A stretch of DNA of 64,000 bases from Neoarius graeffei (GCF_027579695.1 NC_083577.1:68017241-68081240), one strand, 5' to 3'; positions 54,516 through 64,000 are shown, counted from the first letter of the stretch. Made by a program: numbers and translations. The notes: generated from the sequence alone by a model not told the origin.

Positions 54516-56096
54516 TGTAGGTGCAATCAGTTAATTATTAATATTAAGTGATCAATCTCATTAAATCAGTCTCATTAAATTTGGTTAATAATTAAAATGA
54601 ATCAATCCCATTGAATCGTTTACTTTGACTCATTTGAATTGAATCATACCATAGAATCAGTCTCATTTGAAGTGAATCATTCAGTGACTCATTTAGTGAA
54701 TCGTTCAATGAATCATTTAGTGAATCATACCATTAATCCTGGATAAATTACCAAACAGCTAGATTATGGTATATTTCCAAATTATTATTGATCACTTACT
54801 ATATTACATAAATCTGCACCTTTTTGAATTCTTTGCAATTGGGGACTTCAGATATTGTTCACACCAACAAGATGAATACACACAGCTTTGATAATAAATG
54901 AATTTATTATACAAAGATAAAAATAATAATCAATATATACAAGCAGTGAGGTGTGTGTATATGTGTGTGTATATATGTGTGTGTGTGTGTGTGTGTTAGG
55001 CCCCTAGGCCTGAGCCAAGGTGTGCGTGTGTATGAGGGAGCTATAAAATTTGGAATGTTCTTATCTGATATTTTGGTATGTTGAGTGTGGAGGAGGGGCT
55101 TGACCATGTTTTTAGACAAAATGCTAGTTCTGTATAGCTAACCAAAATGTCTTTGAGCACGAGGTAGGCCCAGATTAGCTTCGTGTTGCTAAGCTAAGAC
55201 AAAAGGGAAGCTATCTAAAGTGTATCAGGCCTGGTCAGGCCTGTTGAGCACGTGTTTTCTCAGTAACAAAAGGATTCCACACTCATAACATTACCCAACC
55301 CCTGAACTCTTAAGATCAAAATGTGTGTTAAGAGAATTATGTTAGTAAAAGAAAAACATGCACAGCCTATCAACTGAAAACAAATGAGATTAAACAAACA
55401 GACCAATTCAATTCGACATGCTGCGTGTCTAATAGTGTAATGAATAAACCTGGGTTTAAATTCACACTTTCAATAAAGCAACTTCCTAAAACTAGCTTAA
55501 TTATTATGCCCAAATATATTTTACTCAATATCTTGCCTCTAGCAAAGTTCTGAGAAGATGTTCGCCGTTGCAGAGCTTCGCTGTTCATGAAGCACGTGAG
55601 TCGATTCCGTGAGTCGATTCCGTGGACAGAAAACTTCTCTTGATCCGACGCGTCGTTCGTGATGAAAGGAAAGTCTCTGATTAATGTCCACAGAACTTCA
55701 ATCAGGAGGAATTCTGGTCGCTCCTAATTACAAATTAAAACTGCGTTTGAGCTGCAGTCGTGACGTCACTTCTAATACGAATAAATCGGTTGTAACTCAG
55801 GTTGAGTTTAAAGATCGCGCTATTCTGGACTTTTACCTTGGCCAGTGGTTAAGCACAGAACGCGCTGGATGGTGAATCTTGCAAGAAGGAAGTGTTTTCA
55901 GGTTTGAGAGCATGTCTTTTGTGCGTCTAGATTCCTTGGAATCCGGACACGAGAGACAAAGAGCGGAGCTTCCGCCTGGACTTATGCGCGCATGGCGGAC
56001 TGACGTAGATGATCCCGCCCACGCGTGACGTAGGTCACGCGGAAGAGGACTGGGAGTTGTAGTTCTTAGAGACGAAATGGCGGCATGATACCTACA
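54516..56096. mobile_element. Solo LTR of an LTR retroelement/endogenous retrovirus, 1581 bp
   Basis: Starts TGTAGGTGCAATC and ends GATACCTACA: TG...CA ends with a 7-bp inverted repeat TGTAGGT/ACCTACA. The 4-mer CTGG is duplicated at both sides (54512-54515 and 56097-56100). No gag/pol-like frame inside. It holds a TATAAA (about 55042), AATAAA signals (about 55443 and 55475), many GAATCA motifs at the left, and a CpG-rich cluster at 55970-56085. The second LTR and internal region are absent, as after LTR-LTR recombination. Confidence 0.8.
56018..56086 (+). promoter_or_regulatory. Promoter-like motif cluster in the LTR 3' end
   Basis: In order: a CRE-like TGACGTAG, an ETS-type CGGAAG, the reversed ZNF143-type ACTGGGAGTTGTAGTTCT, and a YY1-like GAAATGGCGGC. 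This order resembles housekeeping promoters. Whether it is active, and on which strand, cannot be told from sequence. Confidence 0.5.
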
Positions 56097-56392
56097 CTGG
56101 CAAGGGCCTTTCTGTGTGGAGTTTGCATGTTGTCTGCGTGGGTTTCCTCCGGGTGCTCCGGTTTCCCCCACAATCCAAAGACATGCAGGTTAGGTTAATA
56201 TGGGACGGCCTTGGGCTTGGGCCTTAAGCGAGGCACCTAACTCCCAACTGCTCCCCAGGCGCTGTTAGCATGGCTGCCCACTGCTCTGGGTGTGTGTGTG
56301 CTCATTGCTCACACGTGTGTGTTCACTGCTTCAGATGGGTTAAATGCAGAGTGTGTGATGAATAAAGTTGTGCTTTCTTTCTTCTTCTTTCC

Positions 56393-56984
56393 TATCTACC
56401 TAATTTGCATTTTTTTAAAATATCTTTTTTTCATACTTAACCATGATTCAAACTCAGAGCCTTCTGATGCCCAACACGTTAACCACTAGACCAGCAACAG
56501 TTCAACGGAAGCAGTGTTGTATATTTTGAATTTATTAATGAGTCCAGTCTTATTACGTCATCAAGTAGTTTAAAATACAAAGTCTTCCCAAATCCTAAAC
56601 CTAACCCTCGATATAGTAAGTCTCCCTAATACAAGTAGCAAATTATGAACTGGGTTAAAAATTCCACCTGACCTACAATTCTGACCTGTAACGTAAATAC
56701 GCTCAAATTAAAGCTGAAAGTCTGCACCTTGAGCTCATATTCATTATTTAATGTGGATTCCAATATACCGTGGTAGACAGCGAAAGTACCTTTAACCTTG
56801 TCCATGTCCATATATTTATGGACTTGTGGAATTATGTTGTTATAACTATACCAGCTTCAATTGTGGGTGTTGGGGGCGTCCACCACTGTAACATCGAAAG
56901 AAGGAAAAATTGTAGATCCTCTGTTTATGCTTTAGTTTTTTTTTCTTATCACCAGTGGAGAACGACTAGCAGGAACTGGATGGG
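56393..56984. other. SLC35F5: SLC35F5 intron 1, nothing recognised
   Basis: AT-rich, no repeat family or exon-like frame identified. Confidence 0.4.
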
Positions 56985-57292
56985 TAGATAGAATGGAATA
57001 GAATGCCTTTATTGTCACTGCACAAATGTACAACAAAATTTAGTTCATCACAGGAGAGCAAGGCCGCTGCATACGTACGCGCCGCCATTCTTGGGCACTT
57101 CAGCCCAAGGCCGTCCCATGTTAACCTAGCTGCATGTCTTTGAACTGTGGGGGAAACCGGAGCACCCGGAGGAAACCTGCGCAGACACGGGGAGAACATG
57201 CAAACTCCACACAGAAAGGCCCTCGTCGGCTGCTGGGCTCGAACCCAGAACCTTCTTGCTGTGAGGCGACAGCGCTAACCACTACACCGCTG
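56985..57292 (-). mobile_element. SINE 5' half joined to a retroelement tail
   Basis: 57090-57292 is the reversed head and centre of the SINE (CTGCATGTCTTTGAACTG to CACTACACCGCTGTG). Left of it, 56985-57060 carries the AGAATAGAATGCCTTTATTG retroelement end also seen at 48511. The same two pieces are adjacent in both places. Confidence 0.75.
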
Positions 57293-57307
57293 TGATGGAT
57301 ATAAAAT

Positions 57308-57330
57308 CCCCCCCCCCCCCCCCCCCCCCC
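57308..57330 (+). repeat. C23 homopolymer
   Basis: Twenty-three consecutive C (G-run on the other strand) beside the SINE head, within SLC35F5 intron 1. Confidence 0.95.
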
Positions 57331-57686
57331 GTTGATTTGAGATGATGCAACGCTACCCAAATATACAAAATTAATTTCTGTTAGGGTAGTCCATGAATTT
57401 CAGGACCTTATTTAATTTCAGTTTTTAAAAAAACACCACACTCCTGATTTCTATATGCTATATGCTCTTGTATCATCTGTGTAGACTGCATGTAGCGACT
57501 GTGTGATGTGCATCGTGGAGAGAGAGGCTGGCAGAGACAGGCGTGTCCATTTCTAATGCGCCCAGCACGGTAAGGTCCTTTACTCCACAACTGCTGTTCA
57601 TTTTTAGTTTGCATGTCTATTGTACACAGTATAATGTACACAAGTAATCCATATGATAAGCCTGTGTTGTATTTGTGAGTGTGTAG

Positions 57687-57792
57687 GATGAGTTTGGGAC
57701 TATGTGGTGCCCAGAAGAGGAGGTTGGTGCTGGGCGTCATTGTCCTGTTGCTTGTGGACGTCATCTGGGTCGCTTCATCTGAACTCACATTC
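57687..57792 (+). CDS. SLC35F5: SLC35F5 first recognisable coding exon (partial gene)
   Basis: SLC35F5 is a multi-pass membrane protein of the SLC35 nucleotide-sugar-transporter-like family; its substrate is unsettled. From the ATG at 57688 the exon reads MSLGLCGAQKRRLVLGVIV, then LLLVDVIWVASSELTF. The segment LLLVDVIWVASSELT is the conserved first membrane helix of SLC35F5 as I know it (human has ILLLVDVIWVASSELTS). Acceptor GTGTAG before 57687, donor GTAAGT after 57792, phase 0 at the right side. The ATG may be the true start, or the frame may continue from an unseen exon. No following exon (expected to begin near YVFTQYNKPFF) was found before 64000, so the gene runs off the window. Confidence 0.85.
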
Positions 57793-57880
57793 GTAAGTCC
57801 AACATGCACGAACAAAACTTAGTGCTTGTTTTCCTGCACATTTGGATTATAATACAGTTTCACAGACAGACAGGAACTCG

Positions 57881-58676
57881 GTGTTGTAGTCGAGTCACTA
57901 AACCTCGAGTCCAGTCTCGAGTCTCTGGTGTTCAAATCCAAGTCATTCAAGAAAATTTCGAGTCCGAGAACAAGACTCCATCCGCACCATTTGATGGTGG
58001 CTGTTGCTGCCTTTATGTGAAACCGTCCCTGCTACTGTGTTGGACTGACGTTACTGCTTGACTGCGCCATTTTAGTTAATAGACTACAGATGAAAAGCTT
58101 GTTCATTGTTCATCAAGCCCTGCCCACTATCAACAGGACAAATAACATGAGAGAGGGTTAACACTAGCTAGTTCATCGCTCAGCAAGCCCCGCTATCAAC
58201 AGAGCAATGAACATAGCGTGTCACTTCCTTCTCTGGGTGGAGTCTCGCCAAATGACGATTGAAGTTCGAGGTTGTCCCCGTCGCCTCCTCGATAGTTCTT
58301 CTACATATGGAACACATAGCAGTGCTTTTTTTTCCCACTGCACGAGAAGTCTGTATAAGCAAAGCGGACAACCCTGGGGTGTTCTCTCCAGACATTTTAG
58401 CGCCATTAACGTTAGTTTGTTCCTGACCATGACATATGAACAGGTGAACGTGCATTCTCTTGCATGAAATTAGCATAAAAATTGATGCAGATATAAATAT
58501 CTTCTGCCAAATTATTATAGTATGTTACAAAAAAAAATCAAGAAAAGATCCAAGTCCTCGTCTCCAATTTGTGAGTCCAATGCAGTTAATGCACGAATCC
58601 AAGTCTGAGTCACGAGTCCTTAAAATTAGGACACGAGTTGGACTCGAGTCAGAGTCCTGGACTCGATTACTACAAG
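57881..58676 (-). mobile_element. hAT-like element with GAGTC-rich ends
   Basis: The left end TTGTAGTCGAGTCACTAAAC is mirrored by the right GGACTCGATTACTACAAG. Both ends carry many GAGTC/GACTC motifs (for example CGAGTCCAGTCTCGAGTC). The interior has a BED-like zinc-finger exon on the minus strand. Target duplication unclear. Confidence 0.7.
58180..58476 (-). pseudogene. BED-type zinc-finger fragment of a hAT transposase
   Basis: 98-codon frame with KKSTAMCSICRRTIEEATG then TTSNFNRHLARLHPEKE: C-x2-C followed by H-x4-H, the pattern of BED fingers at the N terminus of hAT transposases. It stops soon after, with no catalytic domain. Confidence 0.65.
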
Positions 58677-59111
58677 CCTGCGGTAACTGCAATGAGTGTG
58701 TTCGAAACAGGGAAAATGCTGCCTCAGGAGGATGTCCAACAAGACAGCGAGGCATCAAAGACCATTCGGAACTGATGAAATTCTCGTTTCCTTTCTTCTA
58801 ATATGCCTTCAAACTTCCCCGTTTGAAGGCAACATCGAGCTATCCTCAGTGCTGCCTATCGCCCATAAATCTGTGCAGCAGTTCCCTCAAGCAACGGGGG
58901 GGGGGGATGCTGGACCACATTTCACATAAAAGTGATTTCGTATATGTGTATAAGTTTTCGAGCTTTTTTTTTTTCATTCAGATTTTTTTGAAAAGATACA
59001 GAGAAATGGACATCCTACAACTCCAACTCAGAAAAAGTTGTGATGGTCTAAAAAATGCAAACAAAAAAAGAAAGCAGTAATTTCTAAGTGTACTTTGATT
59101 TGTCTTTAATT
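58677..59111. other. Region right of the hAT element, nothing firm
   Basis: Contains a G-run (58898-58907) and frames without recognised domains. It could be decayed transposon or SLC35F5 intron. Confidence 0.35.
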
Positions 59112-59122
59112 GCAGATAGTAT

Positions 59123-59498
59123 CTCATCTCATCTCATTATCCGTAGCCGCTTTATCCTGTTCTACAGGGTCGCAGGCAAGCTGGAGCCTATCCCAGCTGA
59201 CTACGGGCGAAAGGCGGGGTACACCCTGGACAAGTCGCCAGGTCATCACAGGGCTGACACATAGACACAGACAACCATTCACACTCACATTCACACCTAC
59301 GCTCAATTTAGAGTCACCAGTTAACCTAACCTGCATGTCTTTGGACTGTGGGGGAAACCGGAGCACCCGGAGGAAACCCACGCGGACACGGAGAGAACAT
59401 GTAAACTCCGCACAGAAAGGCCCTCGCCGGCCACGGGGCTTGAACCCGGACCTTCTTGCTGTGAGGCGACAGCGCTAACCACTACACCACCGTGCCGC
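59123..59498 (-). mobile_element. HE1/Mermaid-like SINE, complete
   Basis: Reverse copy with an 11-bp target duplication, GCAGATAGTAT (59112-59122) and GCAGACAGTAT (59499-59509), one mismatch. It abuts the left end of the nested Tc1-like element. Confidence 0.93.
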
Positions 59499-59909
59499 GC
59501 AGACAGTATGAACCCAAGATCTTTCTTTTTTTTTTGACTGATTTAACTTCATTTTATTTGGTAATATACATCCATTCCTGTGTTTCAGGCCTGCAACACA
59601 TTCCAAAAAAAAGTTGGAATGGGGCAATTTAGGGCTAGTAATGAGGTAAAACAATTAAATGATGTAATTTGAGATGGGTGATGTTAGCAGGTGATTTGTA
59701 ATCATGATTTGGTACCAAATCAGTATCCAGGAAAGGCCTAGTCTTTGGGCAGCACAGATGGGCTGACGATCTTGAGTTTGTGCATGAGAAAATAATTGAA
59801 ATGTTTAAGAACAATATTCCTTCAAGAAAGTCTCTCATCTACAGTGCATAATATCATTAAACAATTCAAGTAATCTGGAGGGATTTGGGTGTAAGGGCTC
59901 AAGCCTAAG

Positions 59910-60028
59910 CTGAACACCCATGATCGCTGAACACCCATGATCGCTGAACACCCATGATCGCTGAACACCCATGATCGCTGAACACCCATGATCGCTGAAC
60001 ACCCATGATCGCTGAACACCCATGATCT
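59910..60028. repeat. 17-bp minisatellite, 7 units
   Basis: CTGAACACCCATGATCG repeats seven times, with starts at 59910, 59927, 59944, 59961, 59978, 59995 and 60012. The last unit ends differently. It lies within transposase coding sequence; 17 is not a multiple of 3, so it destroys the frame. Confidence 0.97.
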
Positions 60029-60572
60029 CTGATCCCTCAGATGGCACTGCATCAAGAACCGTCATGCAAAAAGGAAGCCCGATGTTAACTGTGTCCAGAA
60101 CCGCCGTCGATTTCTCTGGGCTCAGAGGCATCTGGGACCATCGCACTGTGGAAACATGTATTTTCGTCAGACAAATCAGTATTCCAGGTCTTTTTTGTAA
60201 GAAATGGACACTCTGCTCTGGACCAAAGATGAAAAGGACCATCCAGACTGTTACCAGCAACAAGTCCAAAAGCCAGGGTCTGTCATGGTATGGGGTTGTG
60301 TCAGTGCCCTTGGCAAAGGTAACTTACACTTCTGTGATGGAGCATTAATGCAGAAAAGTACATTGAGATTTTGGAGCAACATGTGCTGCCTTCAAGACGA
60401 CATCTTTTCCAGGGAGATTTCAACAAGACAATGCAAAACCACATTCTGCACACATTACAAAGGCATGGCTGTGGAAGAAGAGGGCACCTGTCCCCTCTGT
60501 CCCAATACAGAATGTGTGGTGAATTTTGAAACAAAAATGACATTGACAACTCCGTACTGTTGCACACTTTAA

Positions 60573-61249
60573 AGGGATAGTTCGGGATTTTTGACATGAA
60601 TCTGTATGGCATCCCCATCAATAGTGTCGTGCAAACACACTGACTTACCCCTGACAGCATCCTGTGAGTCCAGTTTTGGTCCAGACGAAAGTAGTGCGGC
60701 AAGTTTGTTGGGGTCACGAAAGTAAAACGTTTTTCGTCTCAAAACAGTATGTGTTCAAAAGAGTGATATATTTGCATCACAAAACCGTTGCCAAATAAAA
60801 AGTCAGACCTCGAAATCGCTTGGCACTATTTTCTCTCCCTCGGTATCACTGCGCGCTGTCATGTTGACATCTGTGCAGGAATCAACACCTTTCCCATTGT
60901 TTGGTAGTGATTAGGAGTTCAGATCAGCGGTGCTAACAAGCTAATTTGAGAGCAAGAACAGCGACAAATTTATCACCACCTATAACCTATACAATAATAT
61001 ATTTGTGAAAATGGTGCGCACTTGCGACTATCCAGGCTGTAGCAACAAAGATGTGGCTGAATCTCCGCACACATTTCACCGTCATAGTCAGACATGTTGT
61101 CGCTAACTTTGCTAGCAATAAACAACGTAGTGATGTGTCGGTCGCGAACGATCCGGTTCAAAGAGCCGGCTCTTTGAAGTGAACGACGGGAGCCGGCTCT
61201 TCGGTGGGAGCCGAGTTGGGGAGCCGAATTAGTTTTTTGTCCTTAGGTG

Positions 61250-61287
<38 letters not shown>

Positions 61288-62382
61288 TTCAGCTCAGCTG
61301 AAGGATGATTGTTTATTTGACAACCATGATCATTGTTTTGTTGCCGTGAATTCCTAAAGCTCATGATATAAATTGTCGCTCATAAATTGACAGGTTCGGT
61401 CGGCAACCGCCTTGGCATGGCCAGATTAATCTGCGGTATACAACGAGACAGCAGTCATTATAACAGGAGCATATTTGCTGTTCCAGCGGCTTCTCATTAC
61501 TGGTGGAGCAGAGTGCGGCACTTTTTTCTCTTTTTACATGCGCTCAAGGTGCCACATATTTTGTTGCACATTGTTCTGTGTTTGTTAAAATAATTTCCAA
61601 CTTTGCTTCATAGTTTGTTAGGCCTGATTTATACTTCATAATTTATTTTGTGGCATTTTGTTCAAGGTCGAGTGTGAAATAAAGCCATAAAGGATAAACA
61701 GTTGATGTCTTCTGTGTATTTTATATTGGTAATATAACACAGTTTTGCATTATGTTTGTGAGAAAATAATTTATTAATTGGTAAGTAAGTTTTATTTCTA
61801 TAGCTAGAACATTGTTACACTGCTATACTTTACAAAGCTTTACAATGGCTACAAAAACTAAAAAATAAAATGGAAAACATCCTACTGATAAAATATAAAT
61901 AATAATGTAATTAATTAACTAGTTAATTGCAGCAATTAAATCAAAAATAAAATCTCAGGAGCCGTTTGGGAGCCGAAAGAGCCGGCTCCTTATAGTAAGA
62001 AGAGCCAAAAGAGCCGGCTCCCGAAAAAGAGCCGAAATTCCCATCACTAAAACAATGAATGAAACAGCCGTGGCTGTCACCTGGCGGCAGCGCGCAGTGA
62101 TAAGAAGGGAGAGAAAATGGTGCCAAGCGATTTCGAGGTCTGACTTTTTATTTGGCAACGGTTTTGTGATGCAAATATATCACTCTTTTGAACACATACT
62201 GTTTTGAGACGAAAAACATTTTACTTTCGTGACCCCAACAAACTTGCCGGACTACTTTCGTCTGGACCAAAACTGGACAAGAACTGGACTCACAGGATGC
62301 TGTCAGGGGTAAGTCAGTGTGTTTGCACGACACTATTGATGGGGATGCCGTACAGATTCATGTCAAATCCCGAACTATCCTT
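60573..62382. mobile_element. TTAA-flanked element with about 270-bp TIRs (Kolobok-like)
   Basis: TTAA at 60569-60572 and 62383-62386; starts AGGGATAGTTCGGGATTT and ends with the complement AAATCCCGAACTATCCTT. The TIRs run about 270 bp inward, to CGAAATCGCTTGGCACTATT on the left, mirrored near 62110-62140. The TTAA target and AGGG start fit Kolobok. No transposase. It interrupts the Tc1-like transposase and contains a hAT element. Confidence 0.88.
61128..62049. mobile_element. hAT-type element, 922 bp, innermost of the nest
   Basis: Starts TAGTGATG and ends CCATCACTA; flanking 8-mers AAACAACG (61120-61127) and AAACAATG (62050-62057), 7 of 8 identical. Both ends carry many GAGCCGGCTCTTT-type motifs. 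A GA microsatellite (about 61255-61282) lies near the left. No transposase frame. Confidence 0.85.
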
Positions 62383-63093
62383 TTAAGACCTGTTTGCAGG
62401 AAGAATGGGGCAAAATAACACCTGATACAGTGCATCACTTGGTGTTTTCAGTCCCTAAACATCTATGTGTTGGGAGAAGGAATGGCAACATTACAAAGTG
62501 GTTTACCATCCCAACTTTTTTTTTTTTTAAATGTGTTGCAAGAGTCAAAACTGAAAAGGGATTATTTTTGAAAAAAATAAAATAAAGTTCATGAAGTAAA
62601 ATATTAAATCATGTACTGTTGTATTATTTTGAGTGCAGTACAGGCCAAAGCCCACTTTTTAAATCGTTCCTTCTGGAGTGAGCTACACCGTCACTGATGG
62701 TGTAGTTTTCCTCTAACAGCATGTCGTGTTTTATTTCTTTAGTTGCTTCTCTCAGTCTTTAATGTTTTGGGTAAGAATAGCATATGGTAACAGGGCTCAA
62801 CATTAACGGTTGTCCGCTTGTCCGGGACAAGTGATCCTTTATGTCGGACAAGTTCATCGTCTCAGTTACTTGTCCGATTGGACAAGTGCCAAAATACGCC
62901 GATATACGGGTTACATATCAAATTTATCAGTTTATTCACATGATTTCCGAAGCATCTCACTCGACATATTGTTTTGATGAATCGCCGGCTGTTTCTCTTC
63001 GGAAAGAGCGATGTGCGCATGCGCAATATTCCGCTTGCGAAACCGGCCAATACCGCTTCGTGTATTTGAGCTGAAAAGTAAACGGTCGTTTAT

Positions 63094-64000
63094 CAGACCC
63101 TCCAGGATTTCGCGATGTTGCGATTTGCAACTTCAACGCAAATTCAACCAATCCCCGTGAATTCAGGGCGGTGTTGCAATTATATCCAATCACTGCAACT
63201 TTCCCGCAAATTTGACCAATCGTTGACGTCGTCTTGAGGTGACGTCGACAAACTACCTTCCGTCTTACTTCCGTGTATACGTTCAAGAGAAGCAGCATGT
63301 GCGAGTCAGTGTTTATATAGGCTTAAATTCTGTTACTGAAAGTGTTATGTTTACAGTGAAGGACTGTGTGCACTTTACATAATTTTTTTTACTTAATACA
63401 AGAAATTAATGGATGCCAACATTTTTGCCAAAATGGTATTTTATTTTCCATTGTTGAGGCAGCTTCAGCATCATACTGTGAGATTCTGTTCAAATTGTTT
63501 TTTTTTTCTTCTATGAAGCCTGAGCCATTTATTGTATTAGTTTATAATTATTGTTTAATTTAGTCTTCAGGAGAGACTGCCTGCACACAGTACTAGTATT
63601 AATAGTTTTTTTTTTTCTTACATGAAAGCTGAGGCATTTATATTTTATTTTTAAGGTAACTTCATGTTGTGCTGTGAGGTTCTATGCACTTTAACTTTTG
63701 AACCAACAGGTGCATTTGGATAAGTAAAGCCTATTTTTCTGCATTTTTGTAGTCCTGGTAATTGCTTATATTGGTAAAGTTGTTTATAGGACCGTTTCTC
63801 AGTGTCTTTTTGTTTTTTTAATCAATAGTTTTTCAGTAATAACTTAATATTTAACATATCACTCGATTTTAATCACAAAAAGAGAAAATCGCAACAATTT
63901 CTCGCAACTTTCACTTCCTCCCGCAATGTAATCGCAACAAAAACCTAAAAAACACCGCAACTTTTATCGCAACCATTAAATACCATACAGGAGCCACAAT
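63094..64000. mobile_element. hAT-type element (CAGACCCTCCAGGATTTC), cut by window edge
   Basis: The left terminus CAGACCCTCCAGGATTTCGC is followed by GCGATGTTGCGATTTGCAAC. The interior 63388-63875 matches the fragment at 25298-25775. The right side has ATCGCAACAAAAACC and CACCGCAACTTTT, complement-like to the left. The right end lies beyond 64000. Confidence 0.65.

Larger units (their letters stand above)
54441..56392 (+). mobile_element. SINE variant interrupted by a solo LTR
   Basis: Head 54441-54515 (GGGCGGCACAGTGGTGTAG ... CAGCGGCTGG); the body resumes at 56097 (CTGGCAAGGGCC) and ends with AACTCCCAACTGCTCCCC and AATAAAGTTGTGCTTTC near 56370. The sequence is continuous if 54516-56096 plus one CTGG is removed. 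Confidence 0.88.
59640..62475 (+). pseudogene. Tc1-like transposase remnant, interrupted
   Basis: Blocks in plus frames: a HTH region (59790-60060) expanded by a 17-bp repeat, a block near 60100-60180 with VSRTAVDFSGLRG-like text, and KDHPDCYQQQVQKPGSVMVW then GCVSALGKGNLHF (60204-60340). A QQDNAKPHS-type catalytic block follows in another frame near 60425. After the inserted element, 62387-62475 continues with CLQEEWGKITPDTVHHLV. Several frameshifts; inactive. Confidence 0.8.
59504..62619 (+). mobile_element. Tc1-like DNA transposon 4, host of two nested elements
   Basis: The left region GCCTGCAACACATTCC then AAAAAAAAGTTGGAATGG is mirrored near 62508-62546 (CCATCCCAACTTTTTTT, then AAATGTGTTGCAAGAG). 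The inversion continues outward through ACTTCATTTTATT. Exact ends are approximate. The transposase remnant is interrupted at 60572 by a TTAA element and resumes at 62387. Confidence 0.75.

Noticed and set aside
57804-58061. Second SLC35F5 coding exon directly after 57792
   Set aside because: The donor GTAAGT is strong, and the frame after it does not resemble the expected YVFTQYNKPFF continuation; it enters the GAGTC-rich hAT-like element.
59910-60028. CRISPR-like array
   Set aside because: Seven 17-bp units directly adjoin one another with no unique spacers, inside a eukaryotic transposon. A minisatellite.

Overview
This is a eukaryotic window, almost certainly from a ray-finned fish. It holds two recognisable host genes buried in transposons. 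Evidence: long introns with GT..AG borders, vertebrate protein sequence, HE1/Mermaid-type tRNA-derived SINEs, several Tc1-like and hAT elements, a non-LTR retrotransposon and many microsatellites. The SINE type recalls catfish genomes, but that placement is a guess from memory.

Host genes. ACTR3 (actin-related protein 3, a core subunit of the Arp2/3 complex) lies complete on the minus strand. It has twelve coding exons between 43541 (ATG) and 5309 (stop). The exons join in phase into a 418-codon reading frame, and each border checked has GT/AG. The total coding length is only 1257 nt including the stop, so about 97% of the 38 kb from start to stop is intron. On the plus strand SLC35F5 (solute carrier family 35 member F5) begins about 4 kb upstream of ACTR3. 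A probable 5' exon ends at 47811 and a coding exon lies at 57687-57792; the rest is off the right edge. The two genes stand head to head, as I recall them in human. Two ZNF143-type promoter motifs sit at 47561-47648.

Layout. 0-4.4 kb: two Tc1-like elements. 4.4-5.4 kb: ACTR3 3' UTR and last exon. 5.7-10.0 kb: a hAT element containing a smaller inverted-repeat element and a Tc1-like element, which itself holds a SINE. 10.2-21.1 kb: ACTR3 exons 11 to 5 with SINEs, a 1.06 kb hAT and two copies of a TIR family with 9-bp target duplications that carries the start of a RecQ-like helicase gene. 21.4-28.0 kb: a SWIM-domain (ISL2EU-like) element, a second SINE type and a TTAA element. 28.0-32.4 kb: exons 4 to 2. 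32.5-43.5 kb: intron 1, with a TTAA element that contains the third helicase-carrying copy. 43.5-47.8 kb: the divergent promoter region, invaded by a hAT and repeats. 47.8-57.7 kb: SLC35F5 intron 1 with a LINE, SINEs, and a 1.58 kb solo LTR inside a SINE. 57.7-64 kb: SLC35F5 coding exon and a three-deep nest (hAT in TTAA element in Tc1-like).

Most other open reading frames are frames through SINEs, transposases or microsatellites. The most promising undescribed signals are the helicase-carrying TIR family with 9-bp target duplications, the short acidic ORF kept in three copies of another repeat, and the promoter-like motif cluster at the end of the solo LTR.
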